From the NCBI RefSeq assembly GCF_018143015.1, contig NC_054742.1, forward strand, positions 55,871,195 to 55,935,194: 64,000 bases of DNA. Direction: 5' to 3'. How positions within the stretch are numbered: the first letter of the stretch is position 1; every line of letters begins with the position of its first letter. Made by a program: the position numbers and the translations under genes. The stretch is from Lytechinus variegatus. Its lineage: Eukaryota > Echinodermata > Echinoidea > Temnopleuroida > Toxopneustidae. The notes below the pieces were generated by a model. It saw only the letters and a program-made list of their open reading frames with translations. It was not told where the DNA came from and made no database searches. This document shows, one piece after another, positions 1-13,200 of the stretch.

Positions 1-120
1 CAACAAATCTTTATACTCCGCTGACCAATTGTGAAATTTCATATTTTCATAATTCATGCAATGGGTATCTGATTTCATTTTTTTTTAATCTTTGTTAATC
101 TATTTTTCTTTATTCTGCAG

Positions 121-178
121 TTACACAGATGCATTGTCATATCCAGCAAACAAAACAAGTGGATCAACTTCAAGTGAG
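121..178 (+). other. Possible internal or terminal exon of an upstream plus-strand gene
   Basis: A pyrimidine-rich tract ending in TTCTGCAG precedes an open stretch that reads YTDALSYPANKTSGSTSSE after one leading base, followed by GAG|GTATTT, a passable donor. If no splice occurs the frame stays open for about 30 more codons and stops near 252, so it could also be a last exon. The protein fragment matches nothing I recognise. The call rests only on splice-like borders and an open frame, so it could be chance. Confidence 0.22.
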
Positions 179-1201
179 GTATTTTTTCTTTGGAATAATG
201 ATAAAACAGGTATGGATAAAATTATGTATATTTCCGTTACAATCATTTCTTGATTCAATCACAACCAACAGTTACTTTAGAAAGCTCAATAACTGACATA
301 ACTATCATAAAGAACATACTACATTTTCATTTTATAATGAAAAAAAACATAGGATTTTTATAATTTATTTTCTGAACCATAGGCCTCAATGCATAAAATA
401 ATTTTTATGCAGAATTTTTGTTTTAAATAAATACTTTTTATTTAAAACAAAACAATGTTTTCTGTAAACACTGATCAGTACCACTTGGCAGCTCTTTATT
501 ATGGATGTCACAGTTTTACCAAATATTGCATTTGCCCCTGAAGTGTATTTCCAAATAACAGCCTTATACTTTCCCTGAATATTTCTTAAACCTGAAAAAC
601 ATTTGATTTGTTTACAGAATATGGAAAATCTAAATCTAAAAATAGAGTAATAGTAACATGCAAATGACACTTCCATTTAAATAAACAATGACAAAACATA
701 AACAACATAAAAAAACAAATAAACTTTGATCACATATCAAAGGCAGTATTGTTTTCGGAGAATTATTTTTAGTGGCAGTAGGGGGATTTCAAAGAAATTT
801 TTTTCGAGTTGAATGGCTAATGAGAAGTAAATGACAAAGCCAAAGCCATAATGCACCATCTATCAAATTAAAGCATACTACTTGATGATGATTCACAACA
901 AGTGTAACAACATACTAGCAGATTTAACCAAAATATGGCACCGAGATGATACACATATTCTAGGAGGATCCTAACTATGTGTATTTCAATTCACATGTCT
1001 ATTTTCACATTTAAGAAAAGGTTCTAATAAGTGTTACCCTGGGTGAAGATATAAAATGTGTTAAAATATACTGTGCTAGTTTATATCTCCTACATGACTG
1101 ACCTTCTAGAAACTATGTGACTTATAAAATCTGGAAGTTCTCCCTATATAGTGAAAGACCTGGTAAAATATGGGCCAAAATACTTTTCAACTTGTCAAAA
1201 T
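179..1201. other. Intergenic region, 3' side of the ARM-TIR gene
   Basis: AT-rich DNA with no convincing coding exon. It should contain the 3' UTR of the minus-strand ARM-TIR gene; on that strand AATAAA-like signals occur near 365 and 497, but none can be chosen with certainty. AATAAA also occurs on the plus strand near 680-722, which would suit a converging plus-strand gene ending here. The open reading frames present are low-complexity and look like chance. Confidence 0.4.
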
Positions 1202-4200
1202 TCATTCATTGATCACTGTCTCAAGAGCTTTGGTAAACCTGAAAATTTCTGACAACTTTTGAAGACTCTGATCATCTCGGATGGAGCTGTAGAAGAACTC
1301 CGGTGCTTCCAATCGCAGCTTATGAAGACTGAATAAGAAGGTCCCATCGCATTCTTGCAGTGATGATCTCCATCTGTACACATGTCTCAAGTAAAATAAA
1401 AGATCATCTGTTAACGTACATGAGTCAAGTAAAAAACAAAAGATCATCTGTTAACGTACATGGGTCAAGTAAACGAAAGATTGTCTGTTAATAACGTACA
1501 TGGGTCAAGTAAAACAAAAGATCACCTGTTAATGGCATACAAAAGTTTGTTTGCTGTAACCCACCCCGACTGTAATAAAACCTACTGAGTTTCATTTTTT
1601 TTCCATTAAAATTGGAGGAAGAAGAATGTGTCAACCGACCCCAATTAGCTTATGTAATTATGAACACAAATTCTGCAGTCATGATGGAAATATAACAATA
1701 ACATATTGAAAGGGTTTGTACAATAAAAGAAAATGAAAGATTCCTTTTTTTTAAATCAAATTATGGCATCAAATGATGCATTTTTGTTGTAGCCTATAAT
1801 TCATTTTTTTTTACACTTTGTCAACTAGTATATACATTCTTGACTGTCACTTCCATTGCATAAATTCACAATATTTGGGTATTCAAACATTTACCCATGT
1901 AAATGTTTGAGACATGTAACACAAAGATCTATCAAATTAACCTTTTAAAGAATGATTCTGATTGACTGACAATTGGTATGTTGAACAATTTGCGCATGAA
2001 ACAACAATGTTTATTGGCCAGTGGCCATCTCTTGTACAATGGGATGTTGGAAATGTCCATTTTTTTTATTTTACTCTCACTCTGAATCAATTCTCGCTCA
2101 CACAAAAACACTAAAAGAAAAGTTGAATAACAACAACTCACTTGTTAAGGCCTGAAGCTTTAAGCCAGTCCTGAACCTGTTTATTTGACCAATCCAAGAC
2201 TTTTGATGTTGTATCTGACTTGGTAGACAACTGTGTAGTTATAAGTTTTACTTCTTTTATGTCTGTCCTGCTCTTAGAATCTGCATATGGCAAGACAAGA
2301 GAGAAATATCAAATATATACAATGATTCTGATTGGTTGGTTTTGGGTATATCATACATGTCTGTATATCAATCCTCTGCATGGCTCTGTATGTACATCAT
2401 GTATACTGTCCTATGCTTCTGCTTATATCCTGAATGTACACATTGGAGAAAATGAGGGTTGATGATACCATCTAAAGAGGTAAAAAAGAATTTCGACATA
2501 AAAAAACCAACACCAAATTACCATTTCCAATTCAGTGGTCCTTAACCCTTTAACGTCAATAACAGTCATTCTACTACAAGTAGGGCATACAAGAATATAG
2601 GAATACATATTGTACAACGCCTACTTAGCTTAATGTATGCGATCAAATGGGAGGCTGAATGTCACACATTGGTACCATTGCACACAAGACGTACCATCCA
2701 AAATGTACCATTGCACGGCCTTAGAAGGTGACGTCACAAAGCGATTTCATTGAACAAGGTGACAATGCGCGTACGTTGGCTAAATGCGCAACGCTGTCCA
2801 AGATCATGTGCACTTGTGGGATTTTGCTTTCAATATTTTTGCTCCCTTTTCATAGATTACTGGAGGGAAAAACTTTTTTTTTTTTTCATATTTTCGCTAG
2901 ATTCCGAGCCGTTGTACAACACAAATAGCGAATATTCTTATTCATGTAATGGTGCGAGATTTCGCATTCGGTGAAAGAAATAAACGCTCTATTCAACTCG
3001 GCTAACGCCTCGTTGAATAGAGCATCTTTCTTTCACCTCATGCGAAATCTCGCACCATCGCACTCATGCCTATTCGCTATTTGTATATCATAAAAAGGTT
3101 ATCATACTTATCTGGATACTAATCAAATGTTTTGTTGAAACCTGCCACATAACCACTCATTTACTCATCTTCCAGGAAACTTTGCTAATAACTGGTACTA
3201 ATGACTAGTTCGATTGATCAGTCATGGCTTTGAGATGAGGATGATTTATCGAATAACTAGGATCCACATCACAACTTTATAAAATATATAAATACACATT
3301 TTGGTTGTGCATCAGAGTAATTACACACACTCGTTACCTTTGAAACTGCCTAACGCCCTCGGCTATGCCTTGGGCATGTCAAAACTGTTCCAAAGGTACC
3401 TCATGCTTTCTTGGTAATGCCCTCAATGAAATGAGTTATTGTACAAAGCCTAATAGGTTGTTGTACGCATGCAAATGGGAGGCTGAACATCAAACATTTG
3501 TTCCATTCCACATGTATAATCCAAAATTTACCATTGCATGGCTGGGAAGGTGACATCACAAAAAAATATGATTCAATTCACTGCAATTAGTAAATAAATG
3601 CAGGTGCAACAAACATATGGGTCTCCTGGCTAAATCTGCACTGCTCCCGTGATGTATGAGGGATTTTGCTTTTGGCTTTCAATAGTTCTTTCTCACTTTC
3701 ATAAATGTAGGAAAATCAATCATTGCTCATAACTTCACTAATTTCTGTGGCATAGTACAACACAAACAGTGAATGTTCTTACTCATGCAATGGTACAGCA
3801 TTTCACATTCAATGAAAGAAAGGGACAATCTATTCAATATGGCTACACCTCGTCGAATAGAGCATCTATCTTTCACCTCGTACCATCACATGCCTTTTTA
3901 GCTTTTTGCATATTAAAACATAAATGGAATCAATTAACGGATCTTGATAATAAATTGATGATGATGCTAAAAACTCACCACTTGCACCAGCAACCTTGAC
4001 AGTACCAGGGGCATGGGTCTGCACTTCTCTTAAGAGCTTGACCATCTCTTCTTCATGATCTAGTCTTCCCGAGAAGTCCATGTAGAATTTGGATCCCAGT
4101 ATCAAACCCAGCCACCCGTCCGGTTGATAGTACTCCTCCATCATCACAGGAATGATCCTCTTTTTGAGCTGGTAGGCGTATTCTGCCTCTGTTCTCATTG

Positions 4201-7200
4201 GAAGAAACACACAAAACATAACACAACCAGTGAGCAGCAGTGGGTGGTATTCTGTAAGTCATGGTTTAGTTAAGCCTGGGGGACCGGTGATCCTTTCTTG
4301 TGGTAAATGATATATTCATTGGCGATGGTTAAGCGCGTAAGAAAGGATCACAAGGCGTTCTTAAAGTCGCTCTTAACTTACAAACAGCTTTATGAAACGG
4401 CCCCCTGGATTGACATAGGGGGTGTAGCAAGAAAACATTTGCGATCAATTGCAAATATTCTGTTGCAAATTTACAACTGATAGATCAACGTTAGCTATAG
4501 CAAATCAGATTAAACTTCTTGTTTCAAGGAGCAAATGAGAAATCAATCACTAATTTGCAATTAACTGCAAGACATATGGTTGATTTAGGGACCAAAAATT
4601 GACTTGCAATTGATTGCAAGTTTCTTGCAACACTCCCACACATTCATGGAGTGCAAGATTGTGCCAGTTATATCAACCCATTTACCACTTGTTCTTATCC
4701 AGCAGCAGAAAATTGTTAAAAGATCAACTGAGTCAGGAAATGGGAAGAATAGGAAAAAAATTTTTAAAAATGCCTCTTCCGTCTCATTGAATGCACTTCC
4801 TAATTATATAAGAAATATACATGATTTAGATAAGTTTAAGACGTCCCTAAAAAAGTTTCTGTTTAACTTGTAATGAATTCAGCGCCTAACACTCTTTACT
4901 TACTTTCTGATTTCTTTCCTTAATTTCATCCAAGTGCATAAGGACATGCGTAGCTATTTGTTATGCGCAATAAAAGAATGAATATTATTATTATCAGGAA
5001 AAAATATATTACAAATTCTTTTAATTGGTACAATTGACAAGAATAAGGAAACAAATATTATGAAGCCAAGCATTCCAAAGAAGTGTGGTTTAAGATTCTA
5101 GTTTAGACAAGGGTTAAACCTAGGTTTGATTACCATAATACCACTCAATGAGCTTAAAGAGGCATGTACCGTAACTGAGAAGTAAAAAGGGGCTTGTTAC
5201 GTTATCAGCGCCAATATGTCTGGGAATAGACAGCGAGGGAAATAAGAAGACTAAAGATCCTGGGGAGTGTTTCATGAAAGGACTTGTCAGACGTTTTATC
5301 AGACAAATCCCATTTTATCCGACAGTTACCATTATAACATTGCTTCTCTGCCAATCGAATTCAAGGGAAGTTGTCATGTTGTTATGCATGTTTGTTCGAA
5401 ATATTTTTAACTAGGATGTATATTCATGCATTCATTGTTTTCTTGAAAATTCACTGTGCTTCTCTTTGTTTACAAAGGACATTGAGCAAATTTCCTGTAA
5501 AAAAATCATGACACTGGTGGATTTCCATAGAGTTACGATTGATTTGATCAATAGTAACTCTTTGTAAGACGGGGCCTGACAACTTGTCTGACAAAAATTT
5601 TGAGTGTTAAGTTCACAATTTTTGTTGTTGTTGAGAAATTTGATTAAATAATAAAATAAACTAATTCTGTGGACGGACATACCTGTTCTGCAATTTGGGC
5701 TCTCCTTGTAGCGCTCTGAAATGCACATAAGAACTATATATGATTTCTCAACAGCCTCTGCCATTGCTTGCAGTGTAGAGCCATGCATATGATCAACATC
5801 TAGCCATACCTGGTAGCCAGAAGCCTTCAGGAATTTGAAACATACAAATCTTTTCTTTAAATTTCATTTTACTCTGCATTCAAACAAGACATATACAAAG
5901 CAACAATTTTTGATATTATATGAATCAGTTACAACAGTTAAGAGCATTCTGAATTAAAAGTTGTATAAAATATACGATTTTGTCATGATTATAGTTAAAA
6001 ATATTTAGAAGCATGGAATGCATGAGACTGCCATAAAAAGCAGCAAGGATTAATTGGATGACCGCCTCTGAAAGAAAATCATCAGCGAGCAAATCATTTT
6101 TAAAAAATACTAATCAGTTTGATTTGAAATAATGGCACCATGTATAAATATGTAATTATTTATCATATAACATGGGATATCATATTTCTATGACATCTAC
6201 AAAATATGTCAAATGTCCCAGGAAAATTGTTTCATCTTGTTTGTCTAAAAAATGTTTCATCTTGTTTGTCTAAAAAATGTGTTGGTCATTACATGCTGAT
6301 AGAGACTTTGCCATTACACAAGCAGTAGAAAATTGTGTGTAAACTTTCCCAAGATGTGTGCTGACATCAATCCAAAGAAAAGGAAAGATTATGGACATCT
6401 ACAGTAATAGGACACATTCACTGTCAAGAGTACTGAAAAATCAGCAGTTCAGGGGGCATTTCATAAAGCTGTTCCTAAGTTATGAACGACCGTACGAACA
6501 ACTTTACGAACTGGTGACACTTAATTGAAGTAAATGGTTTATCCAAGATTATTTTATCTCTCAAGAAAGGGTCACCAGTTGTTCACAAAGTTGTTTGTTG
6601 CTTATGAACAGCTTCATGAAATGGCTACCTGATATAATTTAATCTTCGCTTACTTGGAGATTATCTCTTATCTTGAGAACTATCGGCTGTGATCCCCATT
6701 GGTAACTGATCATGATATGTGAAGAACTTTCCATCCCTCCTGCTTGATATAAGCATTAAAATTATGAAATAAAAAAATATTTAGGATAAAAAAAATTGAC
6801 TTTTATCATTTTTAGTCTATGACCGACCACCTTACAAAAAATAACAATTGTAAATATTGATTATAAATAGCTCTTACTTTTGAAGGGAACCAAGGAATGT
6901 ATATAGAAATTTTCATCAAGAAAATGGCAATGAACCTCTAGAATATGATTTGTAAATATACAGTGATGGGTCCAGAATTTCAAAATATAAGGGGTGCAAA
7001 GAGCATGTAAATGTTTAAAATGTATGTATGTTCAATGGGCGTGCGCACCTGACTGGATCCGACACTGTATTTAACATGCTTGACATAAAATGCTCAGGTC
7101 ATCTTTCTACATCTTAATACCTAGTTCCCACTTTCAAAATTTGCACCATGATTAAAATGGTGGTTCCAATCGTGGGAATAATTGTAGTGATCGCATCAAA

Positions 7201-10200
7201 TCAGTCATGGCAATCTTATTGATCTTGGATGATTTTTTAACGGTTCAACAATTTTTGTGATCACTTACGATAGGCCAATCATTTGTACATTGGGACAAAG
7301 TATTAGTCCCTCTTACCTTGCGTTTCTTCAGCCGTTTTGTCATTTTCCACCTGCTTGGCCTGCCCCTTGGTGATTACCCATAATGCCCCTTTTGCTGCGT
7401 CTGATACGTTTGATTCCGGGGATTGCGTGAGTGACTCCAGGAGCTTCACACATTCTCCGTTCTCGACAATCTTCTGACGGCCTTCATCAGAGAAGGCCAG
7501 ATTCCATATAGTATTGGCAGCAGCTTCTTGGGTGTCCGTGCTCCTGTCCTTTAGCATCTTGACCAACAGAGGGAGCCCTCCAGCTTCTAGAATCTGTTGA
7601 TTACATTGGGTGTTTTTTTTACATTCACTTAATAAATATCATGAGCCAAGTTTGTCTAATAGGACTACTACGGGACCAAACTATTACAATGTTGATGGTG
7701 TGAAGATTAATATTACTAATTCAATTTCAATTTTAATTCCAATATCAATCTTAATATTAATTTTAATTTTTTTTTTAAATTATCCATAAATGTCACTACT
7801 TGAATTTCTGTAAATATGTTCACTTTCTATGTTATGTTATGTATGTTCAATACCATGTAAAAATGCAAATTTCCATCTGTTTATTTATTTGGACTACAAA
7901 TACTACCTTATGAACCTTAAAATCGAATGACGAGAGCTGTACAGGGGAGGGTGTAATCCCTCTCGCTTAGCCTGGCGGAAATCATCGGACATCGATGGAT
8001 AGCGCCACCTCCACACTAAACTCAACCAACCAACTTAATTTGGTCTAATTGCTATTTTGGCCAATCGGCACCTTTTCTGATACCGATTCACTTTAGAAAA
8101 TAGATGGACTTACAGCCATTTAATCAACATTACTTTTCTATACCTATGCTAGTTTTATTTATTTGGCCTATTATCAATTTACCTCATCAAACAAAATTGT
8201 ATTAGACTAAATAGTTTTTTTTTTCAATTTGCAAACAAGACTATCTAGAAATAAAGTGAGATGATATCATGTTTAGCAAACATGGCTGTGAATGGGTAAT
8301 AGGTGAATATCTTGTAGACGTAAGAAAATGTGACAATTCACCAAAATAGGTTGGAAATTACAGCCAAATATTTTTCAGTATTTTTGCATTAACAACTGGA
8401 AGAGATCAATCTGGTAGCAGGATCTTCATGAAATCCTCTCTTAAATGCTTTCTCAGATAGAATTCATTTGTAAAGTCCTTTGAATGCCTCCAAGTTTCTT
8501 CACTCACAAATTTGCAATAACATTTTAAAAGATGCCACTAAGAACAATATAGAACAAGTGGAATGCCTCTGGCCGTCTCACCTGCATCACGCGGTTCAAT
8601 ATAGCAGCAGTGCTGACTTTGAATACTACTCTAACTCGCACAAGATGTTGAGTGATACATGGTTACTCTTATGTCCACTTTTTATGAACTAGACCAATAA
8701 ACTTACAGAGATATGATGGTTATTCAACAAAAAACCCCAACGTGGCCAAAGTTCATTGACCTTACATGACCTTTGACCTTGATCATGTGACCTGAAACTC
8801 GAACAGGATGTTCAGTGATACTTGATTACTCTTATGTACAAGTTTCTTGAATCAGATCCATAAACTTTCAAAGTTATGATGGTAATTCAACAGATACACC
8901 CATTCGGCCAAAGTTCATTGACCTTTGACCTTGGTCATGTGACCTGAAACGCGCACAGGATGTTCAGTGATACTTGATTACTCTAATGTCCAAGTTTAAT
9001 GAACTAGACCAATAAACTTTCAAAGTTATGATGGTAATTCAACAAATACCCCGATTCGGCCAAAGTTCATTGACCCTAAATGACCTTTGACCTTAATCAT
9101 GAGACCTGAAACTTGCACAAAATTTTCAGTGATGCTTGATTACTATTATGTCCAAGTTTCATGAATCAGATCCATAAACTTTCAAAGTTATGATGGGAAT
9201 TCAACATATATCCCCAATTCGGCCAAAGTTCATTGACCCTAAATGACCTTTGACCTTGGTTATGTGACGTGAAACTCATGCAGGATGTTCAGTGATACTT
9301 GATTAACCTTATGTCCAAGTTTCATGAACTAGGTCCATATATTTTCTAAGTTATGACGTCATTTCAAAAACTTAACCTCAGGTTAAGATTTGATGTTGAC
9401 GCCGCCGCCGTCGCCATCGGAAAAGCGGCGCCTATAGTCTCACTTTGCTTCGCAGGTGAGACAAAAACACAGCCAAGTACTTAGAAAAAATGTGTTTTCT
9501 AAGGCAGAAAATAAGTCTTAATACCTTAGTCACATTTGCTCTACGGCGGCCATACGGCCAGTCGAAAACAGCCGTTTTATCAACTTTTATTCAACCCACC
9601 TATATGTAGTTGGACAAAAAGATGTTATAATGGCTGTTTTTGACTCACCGTACGGCTGCCATAGAGCAAATGTGACCAAGGTATAAAAGTCTGAATTCTG
9701 ACTTCAGTCTGAACAGAGGCATCCCTGCAATTAAGTTCTCAAATATAAAAAAAAATATATACAAAAGTTTGACATTACCTTGCATTTATTACTATCATGG
9801 ACAGCTAACCTACCGAGAGCTGAAGCGATCTCTCGGTCACACAACCCACGGAACCTCTTGTCGGGGCTCTTCAGAGCATCTCGAAGGATGCCTACAAGGT
9901 ACTCCAAGGTATCTGTAAATAATTTCAATCAATTTGAACAAATGAGAATAAGGAATACAATATCTAAGAAACTTTAGAAACTATCAACAGCTACATCCTG
10001 TAATGCAAGGTTGGCACTAGAGTATTTTGATAGGGGGGCAGGACAACTTGTGCTTTCTCAATTAATAGGCCTATACATATGTAATATGAGTGACACAACA
10101 AATAACTCTTAACTTTAAGGTCATCTCTCTTCTCTTTTTTCCCCTTTCTTTTACTTAAACAAGTGGAACGCCTCTGGCAGTCTCGCCCGCATTACGTGAT

Positions 10201-13200
10201 ATGATATAGCAGCAGTGCTGACTTTGAAAACAGCTATTGAATAATTATTAACAAAAGAAAACATTCATGTGATAATAAAATACTATGTCCATTGACCCAA
10301 AATGGCCTTTGACCAAGATCATGTGACCTACATATAAGACGTGTGCAAAACAATCATTCGTACTTGATTACACTTATGTCTATGTTTCATGAACTAGATC
10401 TATAAACTTTTAAAGTTATGATGACAATTCCACAAATACCCCCAACATTCACAAAGTTTGTTGACCTCACAAGTTTTATTAACTAGGTCCATATACTTTC
10501 GAAGTTATGATGACATTTCATACACTTAACCTTGGTTAAGATTTCAATATTGATTCCCCAAACATGGTCTAATTTCATTGACCGTAAATGACATTTGACC
10601 TTGGTCATGTGACCTGAAACTCGGGCGAGTTCAGAAATACTCGATTACCCTTATGTCCAAGTTTCATGAAGACATTTCAAAAGCTTAACCTTGGTTAAGA
10701 TTCCAATGTTGACCCCGCCGCCATCGCAGTCGGAAAAGCAGCGCCTATAGTATCTTTATTACTACTACGGTATTTATAATCTCAAGAAAATTTGATTAAC
10801 CATGATCATCATATGATATTTCATTTAGATCATTTTTTTTAAAGTCTTTCCACAGATCGGAGAATAAAAATTGATAAAAATACACATTTTTATGGGGTAA
10901 TAAACAAATTGCATAAAAAAACAAAACTAAATAAAACCAAAAAAAAGACTGATTGATATCGTGTCTAAAAACTCCATCTACTAATTTACCAGCTTCCTTT
11001 TCTACAAGAGCCTCTTCCTGTCCTTCCTCAATGATATAGGCAAGGGTTATCATACAGATGGTTTTCAGAAAAGGGTCACCCTCCAGGTACGGTTGCATCT
11101 TTTCGGCCACACCCTCTTCCCGAAACAGGTGCCTGTTGCCGGGTGTGGTCGACATATTGCACAGGATGCTCAGTGAGACGCGGATTAGGGATTGGATGTC
11201 CTTTAATGAAAGACAGTACAAATAGAAACTTGTGATAAGTGCAGTAAAACATTCGTCAGCAGTCATCTACCTATATACTAAAACAGATTACCATTAGGAC
11301 AGATTATATACCTATGTTGATTGAAGATAATCATTATTTTTAAGAGTAAGATTCATGTTTAGATTAAGCTGCAAGCGCAAGGACTACTCATCTACCGTCG
11401 GAGTCAAAAGTTTCGGTGAAGCTGATTTATAGTGGCCAATATAGAAGGTGGGGTATTGACCGAGGGTCAAGGGATGCAATGTTACTATGGTAGTCACCAA
11501 CTACCATATAACATTGCTCAATATCCAACAAAATAAAGGTATTTTTAAAGGTCAAGTCCACCCAATGAAAATGCTGACTTGAATAAAAAGAGAAAATTCA
11601 AACTAGCATAGTGCTGAAAATTTCATCAAAATTGGATGTAAAATAAGAAAGTTATGACATTTTAAAGTTTATTTGTTCTCAAAACAGTGATACGCACAAC
11701 TAGGTGACTCAGTCGCTGATGTCCCTCACTCATATTTCTTTTGTTTTTTATTACTAGTCTTTGAATTATATAATATTTCATTTTTTATAGATTTGACAAT
11801 AAGGACCAACTTGACTGAACCACATAGTATTAAACAATGCTAATTCCACATGCTCAGGGAGGAATTAATCGTTGTATCACTTGACAATGAGGAGAAAATT
11901 GGGATATTTCACATTTCATATAATAAAATACAAAAGAAATTGTGAGTGGATGACGTCATAGTCTCCTCATTTGCATGCCATCCAGGATGTGCATATAACT
12001 GTTTTGTGAAATCAAGCGAAACTTTAAAATGTCATAACTTTTTATTTTACATCCGATTTTGATGAAATTTTCAGTGTTATGCTTGTTGGATTCTTCTCTT
12101 TTATTCAAATCAACTTTTTGTTCGGGTGGACTTGTCCTTTAAGTTTCTATCTCTGTCACCACTATGGGTGTCATTTGTTAAAAAGTTATTATTTAAGCAA
12201 AATATGTTATTTAAGCATGATATGTCATTATTCATAAATAAACAATACAAAATGAAATTTGATTATTTGTAAAAAAAAATCATTTGAATTGAAATATAAT
12301 TGTTAATAAACAAGAACTAATTTGTTTACTATCATTTATGAATAATTAATGTTCAAAAGTTTATAATAAATTGAAGTGACAAAATATATAATTCACAAAT
12401 AAAGAAAATATGTTCAATATTTTTTTTACCAACAATATTTGGAAAATCTTCATTAACTAAAAAGGAACTGATATCTAGTATTATTCATAATTGGCATAAT
12501 ATGTTTGATTTACTTATACTTTTACAACAGCGCCCCATAAACAAATAAATACAGAGGTATTATACAACAGGATCCTGATCTTATTAAAGGAAACTGTCAT
12601 ACTTCCGATAGAGAGGAAATGTTTGCTGCAACTGTGTATCCTGTACTAGATTTAATTCAATTTAATCAACCATTTGTGCATGTATTATAAGGGTATAATG
12701 CTGATAAGCTTGCATATTTGCAAGTGCAACAGATTACTGCATTTTTTCAAATATTTCCAATCTAAAATATCCAGTTTACTTTAAATCAATGATACACTTG
12801 GCATTATAGTATGGACATACATACTTTAGTCATATGATTTTCTTTCCATCTTGAAATTATTCCTGATAGACAATGTAGCTGATATAAAAAAATGTAAAAT
12901 TCATGATTTATGTTTCCTTTGATTAATTTCGATAGTAAAGGAAACATCACAGTCACATTAAATCACAAAATGAAACATCTTTGAAAGACTCACATTGCAT
13001 AAAAACAAAGAATGTAAGAACCTTTAACCAACATTTTTTTCTTTGGCTCTTTCTTCATTCCTTTCATTAATTCGGAAGAAACAACAAAAAATCATAAAAA
13101 CTCAAATACTTTTTTCCTTTCTTTATAGTATACAATTTCTTTTATGCAAAAAATTTGCTCAACCTTTTATAGGTTTATGACAATTCAAATTCTTTTAATT

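Noticed and set aside
1202-1447. Independent 81-codon gene at the end of the ARM-TIR locus
   Set aside because: The first part is the 48-bp repeat in intron; from 1373 down it is the last ARM-TIR exon, in phase with 2142-2214.
3866-4219. Start codon and separate short gene for the TIR fragment
   Set aside because: The reading frame enters through an acceptor at 4189, in phase with the 5683-5824 exon that supplies the first half of the TIR domain; the ATG lies in intron.
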